The notes under the pieces were generated by a model that saw nothing but the letters and a program-made list of their open reading frames with translations, searched no databases and was not told the DNA's origin. Source: Gammaproteobacteria bacterium (GTDB lineage Bacteria; Pseudomonadota; Gammaproteobacteria; Thiohalospirales; Thiohalospiraceae). From it: a stretch of DNA of 25,016 nucleotides. A program made the position numbers and the translations under genes. The stretch spans positions 1-25,016 of the forward strand of contig DRMK01000316.1 in assembly GCA_011322575.1 (NCBI GenBank). The letters are read 5' to 3'. Shown piece by piece: positions 13,648 through 21,591 of the stretch (within the stretch, counting starts at the first letter, position 1; every line of letters begins with the position of its first letter).

Positions 13648-14893
13648 GATCCGCAACTATACCCTGAACTTCGGCCCCCAGCACCCCGCCGCGCACGGGG
13701 TGCTGCGCCTGGTGCTGGAGATGGACGGGGAGGTGGTGGAGCGCGCCGATCCCCACATCGGCCTGCTGCACCGCGCCACCGAGAAGCTGGCCGAGGTCCG
13801 CACCTACAACCAGGCGCTGCCCTACATGGACCGGCTCGACTATGTCTCCATGATGTGCAACGAGCACGCCTACGTGATGGCGGTGGAGAAGCTGCTCGGG
13901 ATCGAGGTGCCCATCCGCGCCCAGTACATCCGCGTCATGTTCGACGAGATCACCCGCATCCTGAACCATCTGATGTGGATCGGCGCGCACGGCCTGGACA
14001 TAGGCGCCATGACCATATTCCTCTACGCCTTCCGCGAGCGGGAGGATCTCATGGACTGCTACGAGGCGGTTTCGGGGGCGCGCATGCATGCCGCCTACTA
14101 CCGCCCCGGAGGGGTGTACCGCGATCTGCCGGACTCCATGCCCCGTTACGAGACATCCAAGTGGCACGACGCCAGGGATGTGGAGCGCCTCAACCGCAAC
14201 CGCCAGGGCTCCCTGCTGGACTTCATCGAGGATTTCACGGAACGTTTTCCCACCTGCGTGGACGAGTACGAGACGCTGCTCACCGAGAACCGGATCTGGA
14301 AGCAGCGTACCGTGGATATCGGCGTGGTATCCCCCGAGCGTGCCCTGCAGCTGGGCTTTACCGGGCCGATGCTGCGCGGCTCCGGGATCGCCTGGGACCT
14401 GCGCAAGAAGCAGCCCTATGAGGTGTACGACAGGCTGGAGTTCGACATCCCGGTGGGCACCAACGGCGATACCTACGATCGCTACCTGGTGCGGGTGGAG
14501 GAGATGCGCCAGTCCAACCGCATCATCAGGCAGTGCGTGGAGTGGCTGCGCGCCAACCCCGGCCCGGTGATGCTGGACAACCACAAGGTCACCCCGCCAC
14601 GGCGCAGCGAGGTGAAGGGTGACATGGAGTCGCTGATCCACCACTTCAAGCTGTTCACCGAGGGCTACTGCGTGCCAGAGGGCGAGGCCTACGCGGCGGT
14701 GGAGCACCCCAAGGGGGAGTTCGGGATCTACATCATCTCCGACGGCGCCAACAAGCCCTACCGGCTGAAGATCCGCGCGCCGGGTTTCGTGCATCTCTCC
14801 GCCCTCGACGAGATGTCCCGCGGCCACATGCTGGCGGACGTGGTGGCCATCATAGGAACCCAGGATATTGTGTTTGGGGAGGTCGACCGTTGA
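13640..14893 (+). CDS. nuoD: NADH-quinone oxidoreductase subunit D
   Basis: 49-kDa subunit that forms the quinone-binding pocket with NuoB; derived from hydrogenase large subunits. 417 residues from ATG 13640. Seen are NFGPQHPAAHGVLRLVLE at the N-terminus with the quinone-pocket His (GPQHPAAHG), GLLHRATEKLAE with Arg45, DRLDYVSMM, the region around RGSGIAWDLRK, and the C-terminal SDGANKPYRLKIRAP and LADVVAIIGTQDIVFGEVDR. The start is chosen over an upstream in-frame ATG (13604) because AAGGGGAG precedes it and the family begins here. It overlaps nuoC by 8 nt and nuoE by 4 nt. Arg45 lies in the motif that NDUFAF7 is reported to methylate in mitochondria. Confidence 0.97.
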   Translation: MPEIRNYTLNFGPQHPAAHGVLRLVLEMDGEVVERADPHIGLLHRATEKLAEVRTYNQALPYMDRLDYVSMMCNEHAYVMAVEKLLGIEVPIRAQYIRVMFDEITRILNHLMWIGAHGLDIGAMTIFLYAFREREDLMDCYEAVSGARMHAAYYRPGGVYRDLPDSMPRYETSKWHDARDVERLNRNRQGSLLDFIEDFTERFPTCVDEYETLLTENRIWKQRTVDIGVVSPERALQLGFTGPMLRGSGIAWDLRKKQPYEVYDRLEFDIPVGTNGDTYDRYLVRVEEMRQSNRIIRQCVEWLRANPGPVMLDNHKVTPPRRSEVKGDMESLIHHFKLFTEGYCVPEGEAYAAVEHPKGEFGIYIISDGANKPYRLKIRAPGFVHLSALDEMSRGHMLADVVAIIGTQDIVFGEVDR

Positions 14894-15387
14894 CCGAGAG
14901 AGATCCCGTCCAGTTGATAAGCGAGGAGTCGCGCGCCGACATCGACCGCTGGATCGCCAAGTATCCCGCCGATCAGAAGCAGTCCGCGGTGATGGCCGCG
15001 CTGCGCATCGTTCAGGATCAGAATGGCGGCCATCTCACCACCGAGCTGATGGACGCTGTGGCCCGCTACCTGGATATGGACCCTATCGCGGTCTATGAGG
15101 TGGCCACCTTCTACTCCATGTATGAGATGAAGCCGGTGGGGCGGCACAAGATCTGCGTCTGCACCAACATCTCCTGCATGCTGTGCGGTTCGGAGGAGAT
15201 CGTCCGGCATCTGCAGAAAAGGCTCGGTATCGGCTTTGGCGAGGTGACCCCGGACGGGCGCTTCTCCCTCAAGGAGGTGGAGTGCCTGGGCGCCTGCGTG
15301 GGGGCCCCGATGTTCCAGATCGGGAAGCGCTACTATGAACACCTGACCCCCGAAAAGGTGGATCAGATCCTGGACGAGCTGGATTGA
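14890..15387 (+). CDS. nuoE: NADH-quinone oxidoreductase subunit E
   Basis: 24-kDa subunit of the NADH-oxidising tip, holding the off-path [2Fe-2S] cluster N1a. 165 residues with a thioredoxin-like fold. Ligands Cys91 and Cys96 (CTNISC), Cys132 and Cys136 (CLGAC) are all present, and VYEVATFYSMY is the family motif. The start is TTG 14890 in a TTGA overlap with the nuoD stop, with GGGGAGG about 8 nt upstream. No closer in-frame ATG would keep the full N-terminal helical region. Confidence 0.96.
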   Translation: MTERDPVQLISEESRADIDRWIAKYPADQKQSAVMAALRIVQDQNGGHLTTELMDAVARYLDMDPIAVYEVATFYSMYEMKPVGRHKICVCTNISCMLCGSEEIVRHLQKRLGIGFGEVTPDGRFSLKEVECLGACVGAPMFQIGKRYYEHLTPEKVDQILDELD

Positions 15388-15389
15388 AC

Positions 15390-16670
15390 ATGGCCAAGAC
15401 AGCGAAACACAATCAGGTCTGTTTCCGGACCCTGCATCTGGACAGGCCGTGGACCCTGGAGACCTACCGCAGCGCGGGCGGCTACGAGGTTCTGGAGAAG
15501 ATTCTCAGGGAGAAGACCGATCCCGACGACATCATCGCGGAGCTGAAGGAGTCCGCCCTGCGCGGGCGCGGCGGCGCGGGCTTCCCCACCGGCCTGAAAT
15601 GGAGCTTCATGCCACGCAACGCTCCGGGACAGAAATACATTCTCTGCAACTCCGACGAGGGGGAGCCGGGGACCTGCAAGGATCGCGACATCCTGCGCTA
15701 CAACCCGCACCAGCTCGTCGAGGGGATGATTATCGCCGGCTACTGCATCGGCGCCTCCACCGGCTACAATTACATCCGCGGCGAGTTCTGGGAGCCCTAC
15801 GAACGGTTCGAGGCGGCCCTGGAGGAGGCCCGTGCCGCGGGGCTGCTGGGCAAGGATATCCTGGGTTCCGGTTTCGATTTCGACATCCATGTGCACCTGG
15901 GGGCGGGAGCCTACGTGTGCGGCGAGGAGACCGCCCTGATCGAGTCCATCGAGGGGAAGAAGGGGCAGCCCCGCTTCAAGCCCCCCTTCCCGGCCAGCTA
16001 CGGGCTGTATGGAAGGCCCACCACCATCAACAACACCGAGACCCTCTCCTCGGTTCCGGTGATCCTGAAGAACGGCGGCAAGTGGTTTCTGGAGCTGGGC
16101 AAGCCCAACAACGGCGGCAACAAGCTGTTCTGCGTCTCCGGCCACGTCAACAAGCCGGGCAATTTCGAGATCCCCATGGGCACGCCGTTTGCCGAGCTGC
16201 TGGAGATGGCCGGCGGGGTGCGGGACGGACACAGGCTGAAGGCGGTGATCCCGGGCGGCTCCTCCACGCCGGTGCTGACCGCCGACGTGGCGATGGATGT
16301 GACCATGGACTACGACTCCATCGCCAAGGCGGGCTCCATGCTGGGGGCCGGCTCGGTCATCGTGATGGACGAGACCACCTGCATGGTCAAGGTGCTGGCG
16401 CGGGTCTCCTACTTCTACTACGAGGAGTCCTGTGGCCAGTGCACTCCCTGCCGGGAGGGTACCGGCTGGCTGCGGCGGATGGTGAACCGCATCGAGAACG
16501 GCCAGGGGCGCCCCGAGGATCTGGACCTGCTGGAGGATGTCGCCAATGGGATCTCGGGCAAGACCATCTGCGCCCTGGGAGATGCCGCGGCGATGCCGGT
16601 CAAGAGCTTCGTGAAGAACTTCCGCGACGAGTTCCAGTATCACATCGATCACAAGAAGTGCATGGTTTGA
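15390..16670 (+). CDS. nuoF: NADH-quinone oxidoreductase subunit F
   Basis: 51-kDa subunit that binds NADH, FMN and [4Fe-4S] N3; entry point for electrons. 426 residues from ATG 15390. Visible are the glycine-rich GRGGAGFPTGLKW, CNSDEGEPGTCKDRD, GAGAYVCGEETALIES (FMN pocket) and the N3 ligands Cys348, Cys351, Cys354 (CGQCTPC) and Cys394 (ICALGD). TTG 15384, two codons earlier and in a TTGA overlap with the nuoE stop, is an equally possible start with GGACGAG upstream; the protein is the same apart from two residues. Confidence 0.97.
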   Translation: MAKTAKHNQVCFRTLHLDRPWTLETYRSAGGYEVLEKILREKTDPDDIIAELKESALRGRGGAGFPTGLKWSFMPRNAPGQKYILCNSDEGEPGTCKDRDILRYNPHQLVEGMIIAGYCIGASTGYNYIRGEFWEPYERFEAALEEARAAGLLGKDILGSGFDFDIHVHLGAGAYVCGEETALIESIEGKKGQPRFKPPFPASYGLYGRPTTINNTETLSSVPVILKNGGKWFLELGKPNNGGNKLFCVSGHVNKPGNFEIPMGTPFAELLEMAGGVRDGHRLKAVIPGGSSTPVLTADVAMDVTMDYDSIAKAGSMLGAGSVIVMDETTCMVKVLARVSYFYYEESCGQCTPCREGTGWLRRMVNRIENGQGRPEDLDLLEDVANGISGKTICALGDAAAMPVKSFVKNFRDEFQYHIDHKKCMV

Positions 16671-16691
16671 CGAGGGGAAACGGGTCGGGCG

Positions 16692-19064
16692 ATGGCAGAG
16701 ATTGAAATCAACGGCAAGGTGATCCAGGTTCGCGACGGGGCGATGCTGATCGAGGCCGCCGACGAGGCCGGTATCACCATTCCGCGCTTCTGCTATCACG
16801 AGAAGCTGTCGGTCGCCGCCAGCTGCCGCATGTGCCTGGTGGAAGTGGAGAAGGTGCCCAAGCCGCTGCCCGCCTGCGCCACCCCGGTCAACGATGGTAT
16901 GAAGGTGTGGACCAACTCCCCGCGCGCCCTGGCGGCGCAGAAGGCGGTGATGGAGTTCCTGCTCATCAACCATCCGCTGGACTGCCCCATCTGTGACCAG
17001 GGGGGGGAGTGCGACCTGCAGGACATGGCGGTGGGGTACGGCAACGACGCATCCCGCTTCGCCGAGATCAAGCGGGTGGTGAAGAGCAAGGATATCGGCC
17101 CGCTGATCGCCACCGATTTCACCCGCTGTATCCACTGTACCCGCTGCGTCCGTTTCGGCCAGGAGATCGCCGGGATCCGGGAGCTGGGGGCCACCGGCCG
17201 CGGCGAACACATGGAGATCGGCACCTATGTGGAGAAGAGCGTGAGCTCCGAGCTGTCGGGCAATATCATTGACCTCTGCCCGGTGGGTTCACTCACTTCC
17301 AAGCCGTTCCGCTTCACCGCCCGGCCCTGGGAGCTGACCCCCTGCGCCACCGTTGCCCCCCACGACTGCGTTGGCTCCAACCTTACCCTGCATACGCGCC
17401 GCAACCGGGTGATGCGCGCCGTGCCCCGCGCCAACGAGGCCATCAACGAGATCTGGATCCCGGATCGGGACCGGTTCAGCTATCTGGGGCTGAACAGCGA
17501 GGAGCGGCTGCGCAAACCGCTGCTGAAGGTGGATGGCGAGTGGCGCGAGAGCGACTGGAACAGCGCCCTGGAGCGCGTGGTCCGGGGTACCAGGGGGGTG
17601 ATCGGGGCCCACGGGGCGGAGCAGGTGGGGGCCCTGATCTCTCCTTGCGCCACGCTGGAGGAGAGCTACCTGCTGCAGAAACTGCTGCGCCGGCTGGGAA
17701 GCGCCAACATAGATCACCGCCTGCGCGAGGGTGACTTCTCCGATCAGGAGGAGCTGCCGCCGTTTCCCTGGCTGGGGCAGGGCATAGCGGATCTGGAGGG
17801 GATCGATGTCGCCCTGCTGGTGGGCTCCAACCTGCGCAAGGAGCAGCCCATGCTCAACCACCGCGTGCGCAAGGCGGTTCTCAAGGGCGCGGGGGTGATG
17901 GCGGTCAATCCGGTGGACTTCCCCTTCAACTACCCTCTGGAGGAGCGTCTGATTGGCGATCCGCCCCGGATGCTGCGCCACCTGGCCGGCATCGCCGCGG
18001 CGTTGCTGGAGATTACCGGCAAGCGGGCCCCCAAGGGGCTCAGGGCGCTGCTCAAGGGGATCGAGACCAGCGACGCGGAGCTGGCGGTGGCCAAGCGGCT
18101 GGAGGCGGCGGAGCGGGGCGCGGTGTTCTGCGGCGGACTGGTGCAGGCCAGCGCGCAGGCCTCCTCGCTGCGCGCGCTGGCGGCGCTGATCGCCACCCTG
18201 AGCGGCGCCACCTTCGCCACCCTGCCGGAAGGAGCCAACGGGGCCGGGGCCTGGCTGGCCGGCGCGGTGCCGCACCGCGGGCCGGCGGGACAGGAGGAGG
18301 CGCTGGTGGCCCCTACCAACGCCCTGGAGATGCTGGAGCGGCCGTTGCGCGGCTACCTGCTGTTCGGCATCGAGCCGGAGCTGGACAGCGCCCATCCCGC
18401 GGCCGCCATGGCCGCCCTGGCGGAGGCGGAGTTCGTGGCCTGCTTCACCCCCTTCGTCACCGAGCGGATGAAACAGTATGCGGATGTGCTGCTGCCCATC
18501 GCCCCCTTCTCGGAGACCTCCGGGACCTTCGTGAATATCGAGGGGCGCTGGCAGAGTTTTACCGGGGCGGTTACTCCCCCCGGAGAGGCGCGGCCCGGCT
18601 GGAAGGTGCTGCGGGTGCTGGGCAACCTGTTCGATCTGGAGGGGTTCGAGTACACCTCCAGCGAGGAGGTGCGTGACGAGCTGCGCGAGTCGGCGGAGTC
18701 GATCAAGCCCTCCACCAAGCTGGCGTGGCGCTGCCCCGGCGACCTGGGCGGCGACGGAGACGCAGTGTGGCGTATCGGGGAGGTGCCCATCTATGCCGTT
18801 GATGGCCTGGTGCGGCGCTCCACGCCCCTGCAGCAGACCATGGATGCCAGGCCCGCTGCCGTTTACATGAACTCTGCTCAGGCCAAGGCTCTGGGCCTGA
18901 AAGAGGGCGAGACAGCCCGGGTGACGCAGGCTGGCGGCTCCGCGAACCTGCCGCTGGTCATCGACGAGCGGGTTGCGCAGGGGTGCGTTGTTGTTCCCGC
19001 CGCCCATCCCGAGACCGCGGCTCTCGGGCCGATTCACGGGCCGGTGGAGATCACCAGAGGCTGA
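16692..19064 (+). CDS. nuoG: NADH-quinone oxidoreductase subunit G
   Basis: 75-kDa subunit with the electron wire of the peripheral arm. 790 residues. The N-terminal ferredoxin domain binds [2Fe-2S] N1b (Cys34, Cys45, Cys48, Cys62). His94, Cys98, Cys101 and Cys107 bind N5; Cys146, Cys149, Cys152 and Cys196 bind N4. The rest is a molybdopterin-oxidoreductase-like domain without a pterin role. The E. coli N7 motif CxxCxxxC plus a later Cys is not met: the aligned segment APHDCVGSN and WIPDRDRF lacks the ligands, as in many bacteria. Start ATG 16692 lies 21 nt after nuoF. The C-terminal third is less conserved but uninterrupted. Confidence 0.97.
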   Translation: MAEIEINGKVIQVRDGAMLIEAADEAGITIPRFCYHEKLSVAASCRMCLVEVEKVPKPLPACATPVNDGMKVWTNSPRALAAQKAVMEFLLINHPLDCPICDQGGECDLQDMAVGYGNDASRFAEIKRVVKSKDIGPLIATDFTRCIHCTRCVRFGQEIAGIRELGATGRGEHMEIGTYVEKSVSSELSGNIIDLCPVGSLTSKPFRFTARPWELTPCATVAPHDCVGSNLTLHTRRNRVMRAVPRANEAINEIWIPDRDRFSYLGLNSEERLRKPLLKVDGEWRESDWNSALERVVRGTRGVIGAHGAEQVGALISPCATLEESYLLQKLLRRLGSANIDHRLREGDFSDQEELPPFPWLGQGIADLEGIDVALLVGSNLRKEQPMLNHRVRKAVLKGAGVMAVNPVDFPFNYPLEERLIGDPPRMLRHLAGIAAALLEITGKRAPKGLRALLKGIETSDAELAVAKRLEAAERGAVFCGGLVQASAQASSLRALAALIATLSGATFATLPEGANGAGAWLAGAVPHRGPAGQEEALVAPTNALEMLERPLRGYLLFGIEPELDSAHPAAAMAALAEAEFVACFTPFVTERMKQYADVLLPIAPFSETSGTFVNIEGRWQSFTGAVTPPGEARPGWKVLRVLGNLFDLEGFEYTSSEEVRDELRESAESIKPSTKLAWRCPGDLGGDGDAVWRIGEVPIYAVDGLVRRSTPLQQTMDARPAAVYMNSAQAKALGLKEGETARVTQAGGSANLPLVIDERVAQGCVVVPAAHPETAALGPIHGPVEITRG

Positions 19065-19090
19065 GATGATGAGAAGCAGATGGAGTGGTG

Positions 19091-20122
19091 ATGCTTGATG
19101 CGCTGCTGACACTGATAATAGTGCTGCTCAAGATCGTGGCGCTGCTGGTGCCGCTGATGGTGGCGGTGGCCTATCTGACCTTCGCCGAGCGCAAGATCAT
19201 CGGCTTCATCCAGGGGCGTATGGGTCCGCTGCATGTGGGGCCGCGCGGCTGGCTGCAACCCATTGCCGATGCGGTCAAGCTGATCTTCAAGGAGATCATC
19301 ATCCCCAGCGGGGCCAACCGTTTCCTGTTCCTGCTCGCGCCCATGCTGGCCATGGGGCCCTCCATCGCCGCCTGGGCGGTGATGCCGCTGGGGGAGAATC
19401 TCTATATTACCGACATCAACGCCGGGCTGCTCTACGTGCTGGCGGTCACCTCGCTGAGCGTGTACGGCATCATCATTGCGGGCTGGGCCTCCAACTCCAA
19501 GTATGCCTTCCTCGGCGCGCTGCGCTCCGCCGCGCAGGTGGTCTCCTACGAGATTGCGATGGGGTTCGCGCTGGTGGGGGTGCTGCTCGCCGCCGGCAGT
19601 ATGAACCTGCGCGAGATCGTGCTGGCCCAGCAGGGCAGCCTGCTGCACTGGTTCTGGCTGCCGCTGCTGCCGCTGTTCGTGGTCTATTTCATCTCCGGCC
19701 TGGCGGAGACCAACCGCGCCCCGTTCGACCTGGCGGAGGGGGAGTCGGAGATCGTGGCCGGCTTCCATGTGGAGTACTCGGGGATGAGTTTCGGGGTGTT
19801 CTTCCTGGCGGAGTACGCCAACATGATCCTGATCTCCATGCTCACCTCCCTGATGTTCCTGGGCGGCTGGCTCTCTCCGTTTCAGGGGATTCCGCTGCTG
19901 GAGAGCTTGTTCGGCTGGATACCCGGGCTGGTCTGGCTGCTGCTGAAGACCTCGTTCTTCCTGCTGCTGTTCCTGTGGGTGCGCGCCACCTTCCCGCGCT
20001 ATCGCTATGACCAGCTGATGCGCCTGGGGTGGAAGATTCTGATCCCGATCACCATAGTCTGGCTGCTGGTGGTGGGGGCCGCCGTGGTGGGCGGCCTCGG
20101 GCCCTGGTTCGATCGGGTGTAG
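19091..20122 (+). CDS. nuoH: NADH-quinone oxidoreductase subunit H
   Basis: Membrane subunit that forms the quinone tunnel mouth and couples the peripheral arm to the proton pumps. 343 residues, eight or so hydrophobic helices. Signatures are TFAERKIIGFIQGRMGP, GWLQPIADAVKLIFKE, AETNRAPFDLAEGESE with the acidic quinone-side loop, and FHVEYSGM. ATG 19091 is preferred over GTG 19085 and GTG 19088 because TGGAG (19081-19085) then sits at 5 nt. There are 26 nt after nuoG. Confidence 0.96.
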   Translation: MLDALLTLIIVLLKIVALLVPLMVAVAYLTFAERKIIGFIQGRMGPLHVGPRGWLQPIADAVKLIFKEIIIPSGANRFLFLLAPMLAMGPSIAAWAVMPLGENLYITDINAGLLYVLAVTSLSVYGIIIAGWASNSKYAFLGALRSAAQVVSYEIAMGFALVGVLLAAGSMNLREIVLAQQGSLLHWFWLPLLPLFVVYFISGLAETNRAPFDLAEGESEIVAGFHVEYSGMSFGVFFLAEYANMILISMLTSLMFLGGWLSPFQGIPLLESLFGWIPGLVWLLLKTSFFLLLFLWVRATFPRYRYDQLMRLGWKILIPITIVWLLVVGAAVVGGLGPWFDRV

Positions 20123-20134
20123 CAGGGGGCGAAG

Positions 20135-20623
20135 ATGAGTGCATTGGGCCGGTTTTTCAAGAGTCTGTTCCTGCTGGAGCTGCTGCGCGGGCTGCGCCTC
20201 ACCGGCCGCTACCTGCTGGACAGGAAGGTCACCATCATCTACCCCGAGGAGAAGACGCCGCAGTCGCCCCGCTTCCGCGGGCTGCACGCCCAGCGCCGCT
20301 ATCCCAACGGGGAGGAGCGCTGTATCGCCTGCAAGCTGTGTGAGGCGGTGTGCCCCGCCATGGCCATCACCATCGAGGCGGCCCCGCGCGAGGATGGCAG
20401 CCGGCGCACCTCCCGTTACGAGATCGATCTGACCAAGTGCATCTTCTGCGGCTTCTGCGAGGAGTCCTGTCCGGTGGATGCCATTGTGGAGACCCGGGTG
20501 TTCGAATATTTCGGCGAGAAGCGGGGTGATCTGGTGAAGGGCAAGGAGGAGCTGCTCTCCATCGGGGATCGGCTGGAGGCGCAGATCGCGGCCGATCGGG
20601 AGCAGGATGCGCCCTATCGCTAA
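20135..20623 (+). CDS. nuoI: NADH-quinone oxidoreductase subunit I
   Basis: 23-kDa ferredoxin-like subunit with two [4Fe-4S] clusters, N6a and N6b, just before N2. 162 residues. The eight ligands are Cys63, Cys66, Cys69, Cys73 (CIACKLCEAVCP) and Cys102, Cys105, Cys108, Cys112 (CIFCGFCEESCP). The N-terminus has an amphipathic stretch (FFKSLFLLELLRGL) that contacts the membrane arm. The C-terminus GKEELLSIGDRLE is also typical. The gap to nuoH is 12 nt. Confidence 0.97.
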   Translation: MSALGRFFKSLFLLELLRGLRLTGRYLLDRKVTIIYPEEKTPQSPRFRGLHAQRRYPNGEERCIACKLCEAVCPAMAITIEAAPREDGSRRTSRYEIDLTKCIFCGFCEESCPVDAIVETRVFEYFGEKRGDLVKGKEELLSIGDRLEAQIAADREQDAPYR

Positions 20624-20644
20624 CTGACAGGTGCTGATATTCAG

Positions 20645-21274
20645 ATGAGTTTCGAGCAGTTCGTCTTCTACTTGTTTTCCGCGGCCATGCTGGGCTCCGC
20701 GCTGATGGTGATCACCCTGCGCAATCCGGTGCATGCGGCGCTCTCCCTGGTGCTCACCTTCGTCTCTGGAGCGGCGCTTTGGCTGCTGCTGGAGGCGGAG
20801 TTTCTCGCCATTACCCTGGTGCTGGTCTACGTCGGGGCGGTGATGGTGCTGTTCCTGTTCGTGGTGATGATGCTGGATGTGAATCTGGCCCGGTTGCGCG
20901 AGGGGTTCGTCAAGCTGCTGCCGGTGGGCGTGCTGGCGGCGCTGCTGGTGGTTGGCATGATGATCTATGTGGTGGGGCCCGCCAACTTCGGTCTCGATCA
21001 GGTGGCCGAGCCGGCCGGTCATCCGGCGGATTACAGCAACACCCGGGAGCTTGGGCTGGTGCTCTATACGGTTTACGTCTATCCATTCGAGATTGCGGCG
21101 GTGATCCTGCTGGTGGCCATCATTGCCGCCATTCTGCTGGCGCTGCGCAAGCGCCCGTCCAGCAAGCAGCAGAATCCGGATCTGCAGATTGCGGTGCGCA
21201 AGGAGGATCGGTTGCGTATTGTTCAGGTGGCGGCCGAGGGGAGTCAGGCGGCCAGGCCGGAGGAGAAGGGATGA
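20645..21274 (+). CDS. nuoJ: NADH-quinone oxidoreductase subunit J
   Basis: Membrane subunit with five helices lying between NuoH and NuoK. 209 residues; EFLAITLVLVYVGAVMVLFLF in the third helix contains the conserved Tyr-Val-Gly-Ala hinge. The tail after the last helix (RKRPSSKQQNP onwards) is charged, basic and variable, as usual. The stop overlaps the nuoK ATG in ATGA (21271-21274). Confidence 0.95.
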   Translation: MSFEQFVFYLFSAAMLGSALMVITLRNPVHAALSLVLTFVSGAALWLLLEAEFLAITLVLVYVGAVMVLFLFVVMMLDVNLARLREGFVKLLPVGVLAALLVVGMMIYVVGPANFGLDQVAEPAGHPADYSNTRELGLVLYTVYVYPFEIAAVILLVAIIAAILLALRKRPSSKQQNPDLQIAVRKEDRLRIVQVAAEGSQAARPEEKG

Positions 21275-21576
21275 TTGCGCTGTCCGACTATCTGATTCTG
21301 GGCGCCATCCTGTTCGGCATCAGCGTGGCGGGGATCTTCCTCAACCGCAAGAACATCATCATTCTGCTGATGTGCATCGAGCTCATGCTGCTGGCGGTCA
21401 ACATGAACTTTATCGCCTTCTCCCACTATCTGGGGGATATCGCCGGTCAGGTGTTCGTGTTCTTCATCCTTACTGTTGCGGCGGCGGAGGCGGCCATCGG
21501 CCTCGCCATTCTGGTGGTGCTGTTCCGCAACCGGCGCACCATCAACGTGGATGATCTGGATTCACTGAAGGGATAG
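21271..21576 (+). CDS. nuoK: NADH-quinone oxidoreductase subunit K
   Basis: Small MrpC-like membrane subunit taking part in proton transfer. 101 residues, three helices. The two functional glutamates are Glu37 in MCIELMLLAVN and Glu73 in VAAAEAAIGLAI. The start ATG 21271 has AGGAGAAGG directly upstream and overlaps the nuoJ stop by 4 nt; the same frame is open for a long way upstream into nuoJ, but that part is only a shadow. Confidence 0.97.
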   Translation: MIALSDYLILGAILFGISVAGIFLNRKNIIILLMCIELMLLAVNMNFIAFSHYLGDIAGQVFVFFILTVAAAEAAIGLAILVVLFRNRRTINVDDLDSLKG

Positions 21577-21591
21577 CAGCGGAGCGACCAT

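Noticed and set aside
15363..17210. A 615-codon minus-strand open frame opposite nuoF and nuoG
   Set aside because: Shadow of the nuo genes; composition bias without recognisable motifs.
17289..19112. A 607-codon minus-strand open frame opposite nuoG
   Set aside because: Same antisense shadow effect; low-complexity Gln, Gly and Arg rich product.
19034..21022. A 662-codon minus-strand open frame opposite nuoH to nuoJ
   Set aside because: His and Gln rich reverse image of hydrophobic membrane-protein codons; not a real protein.
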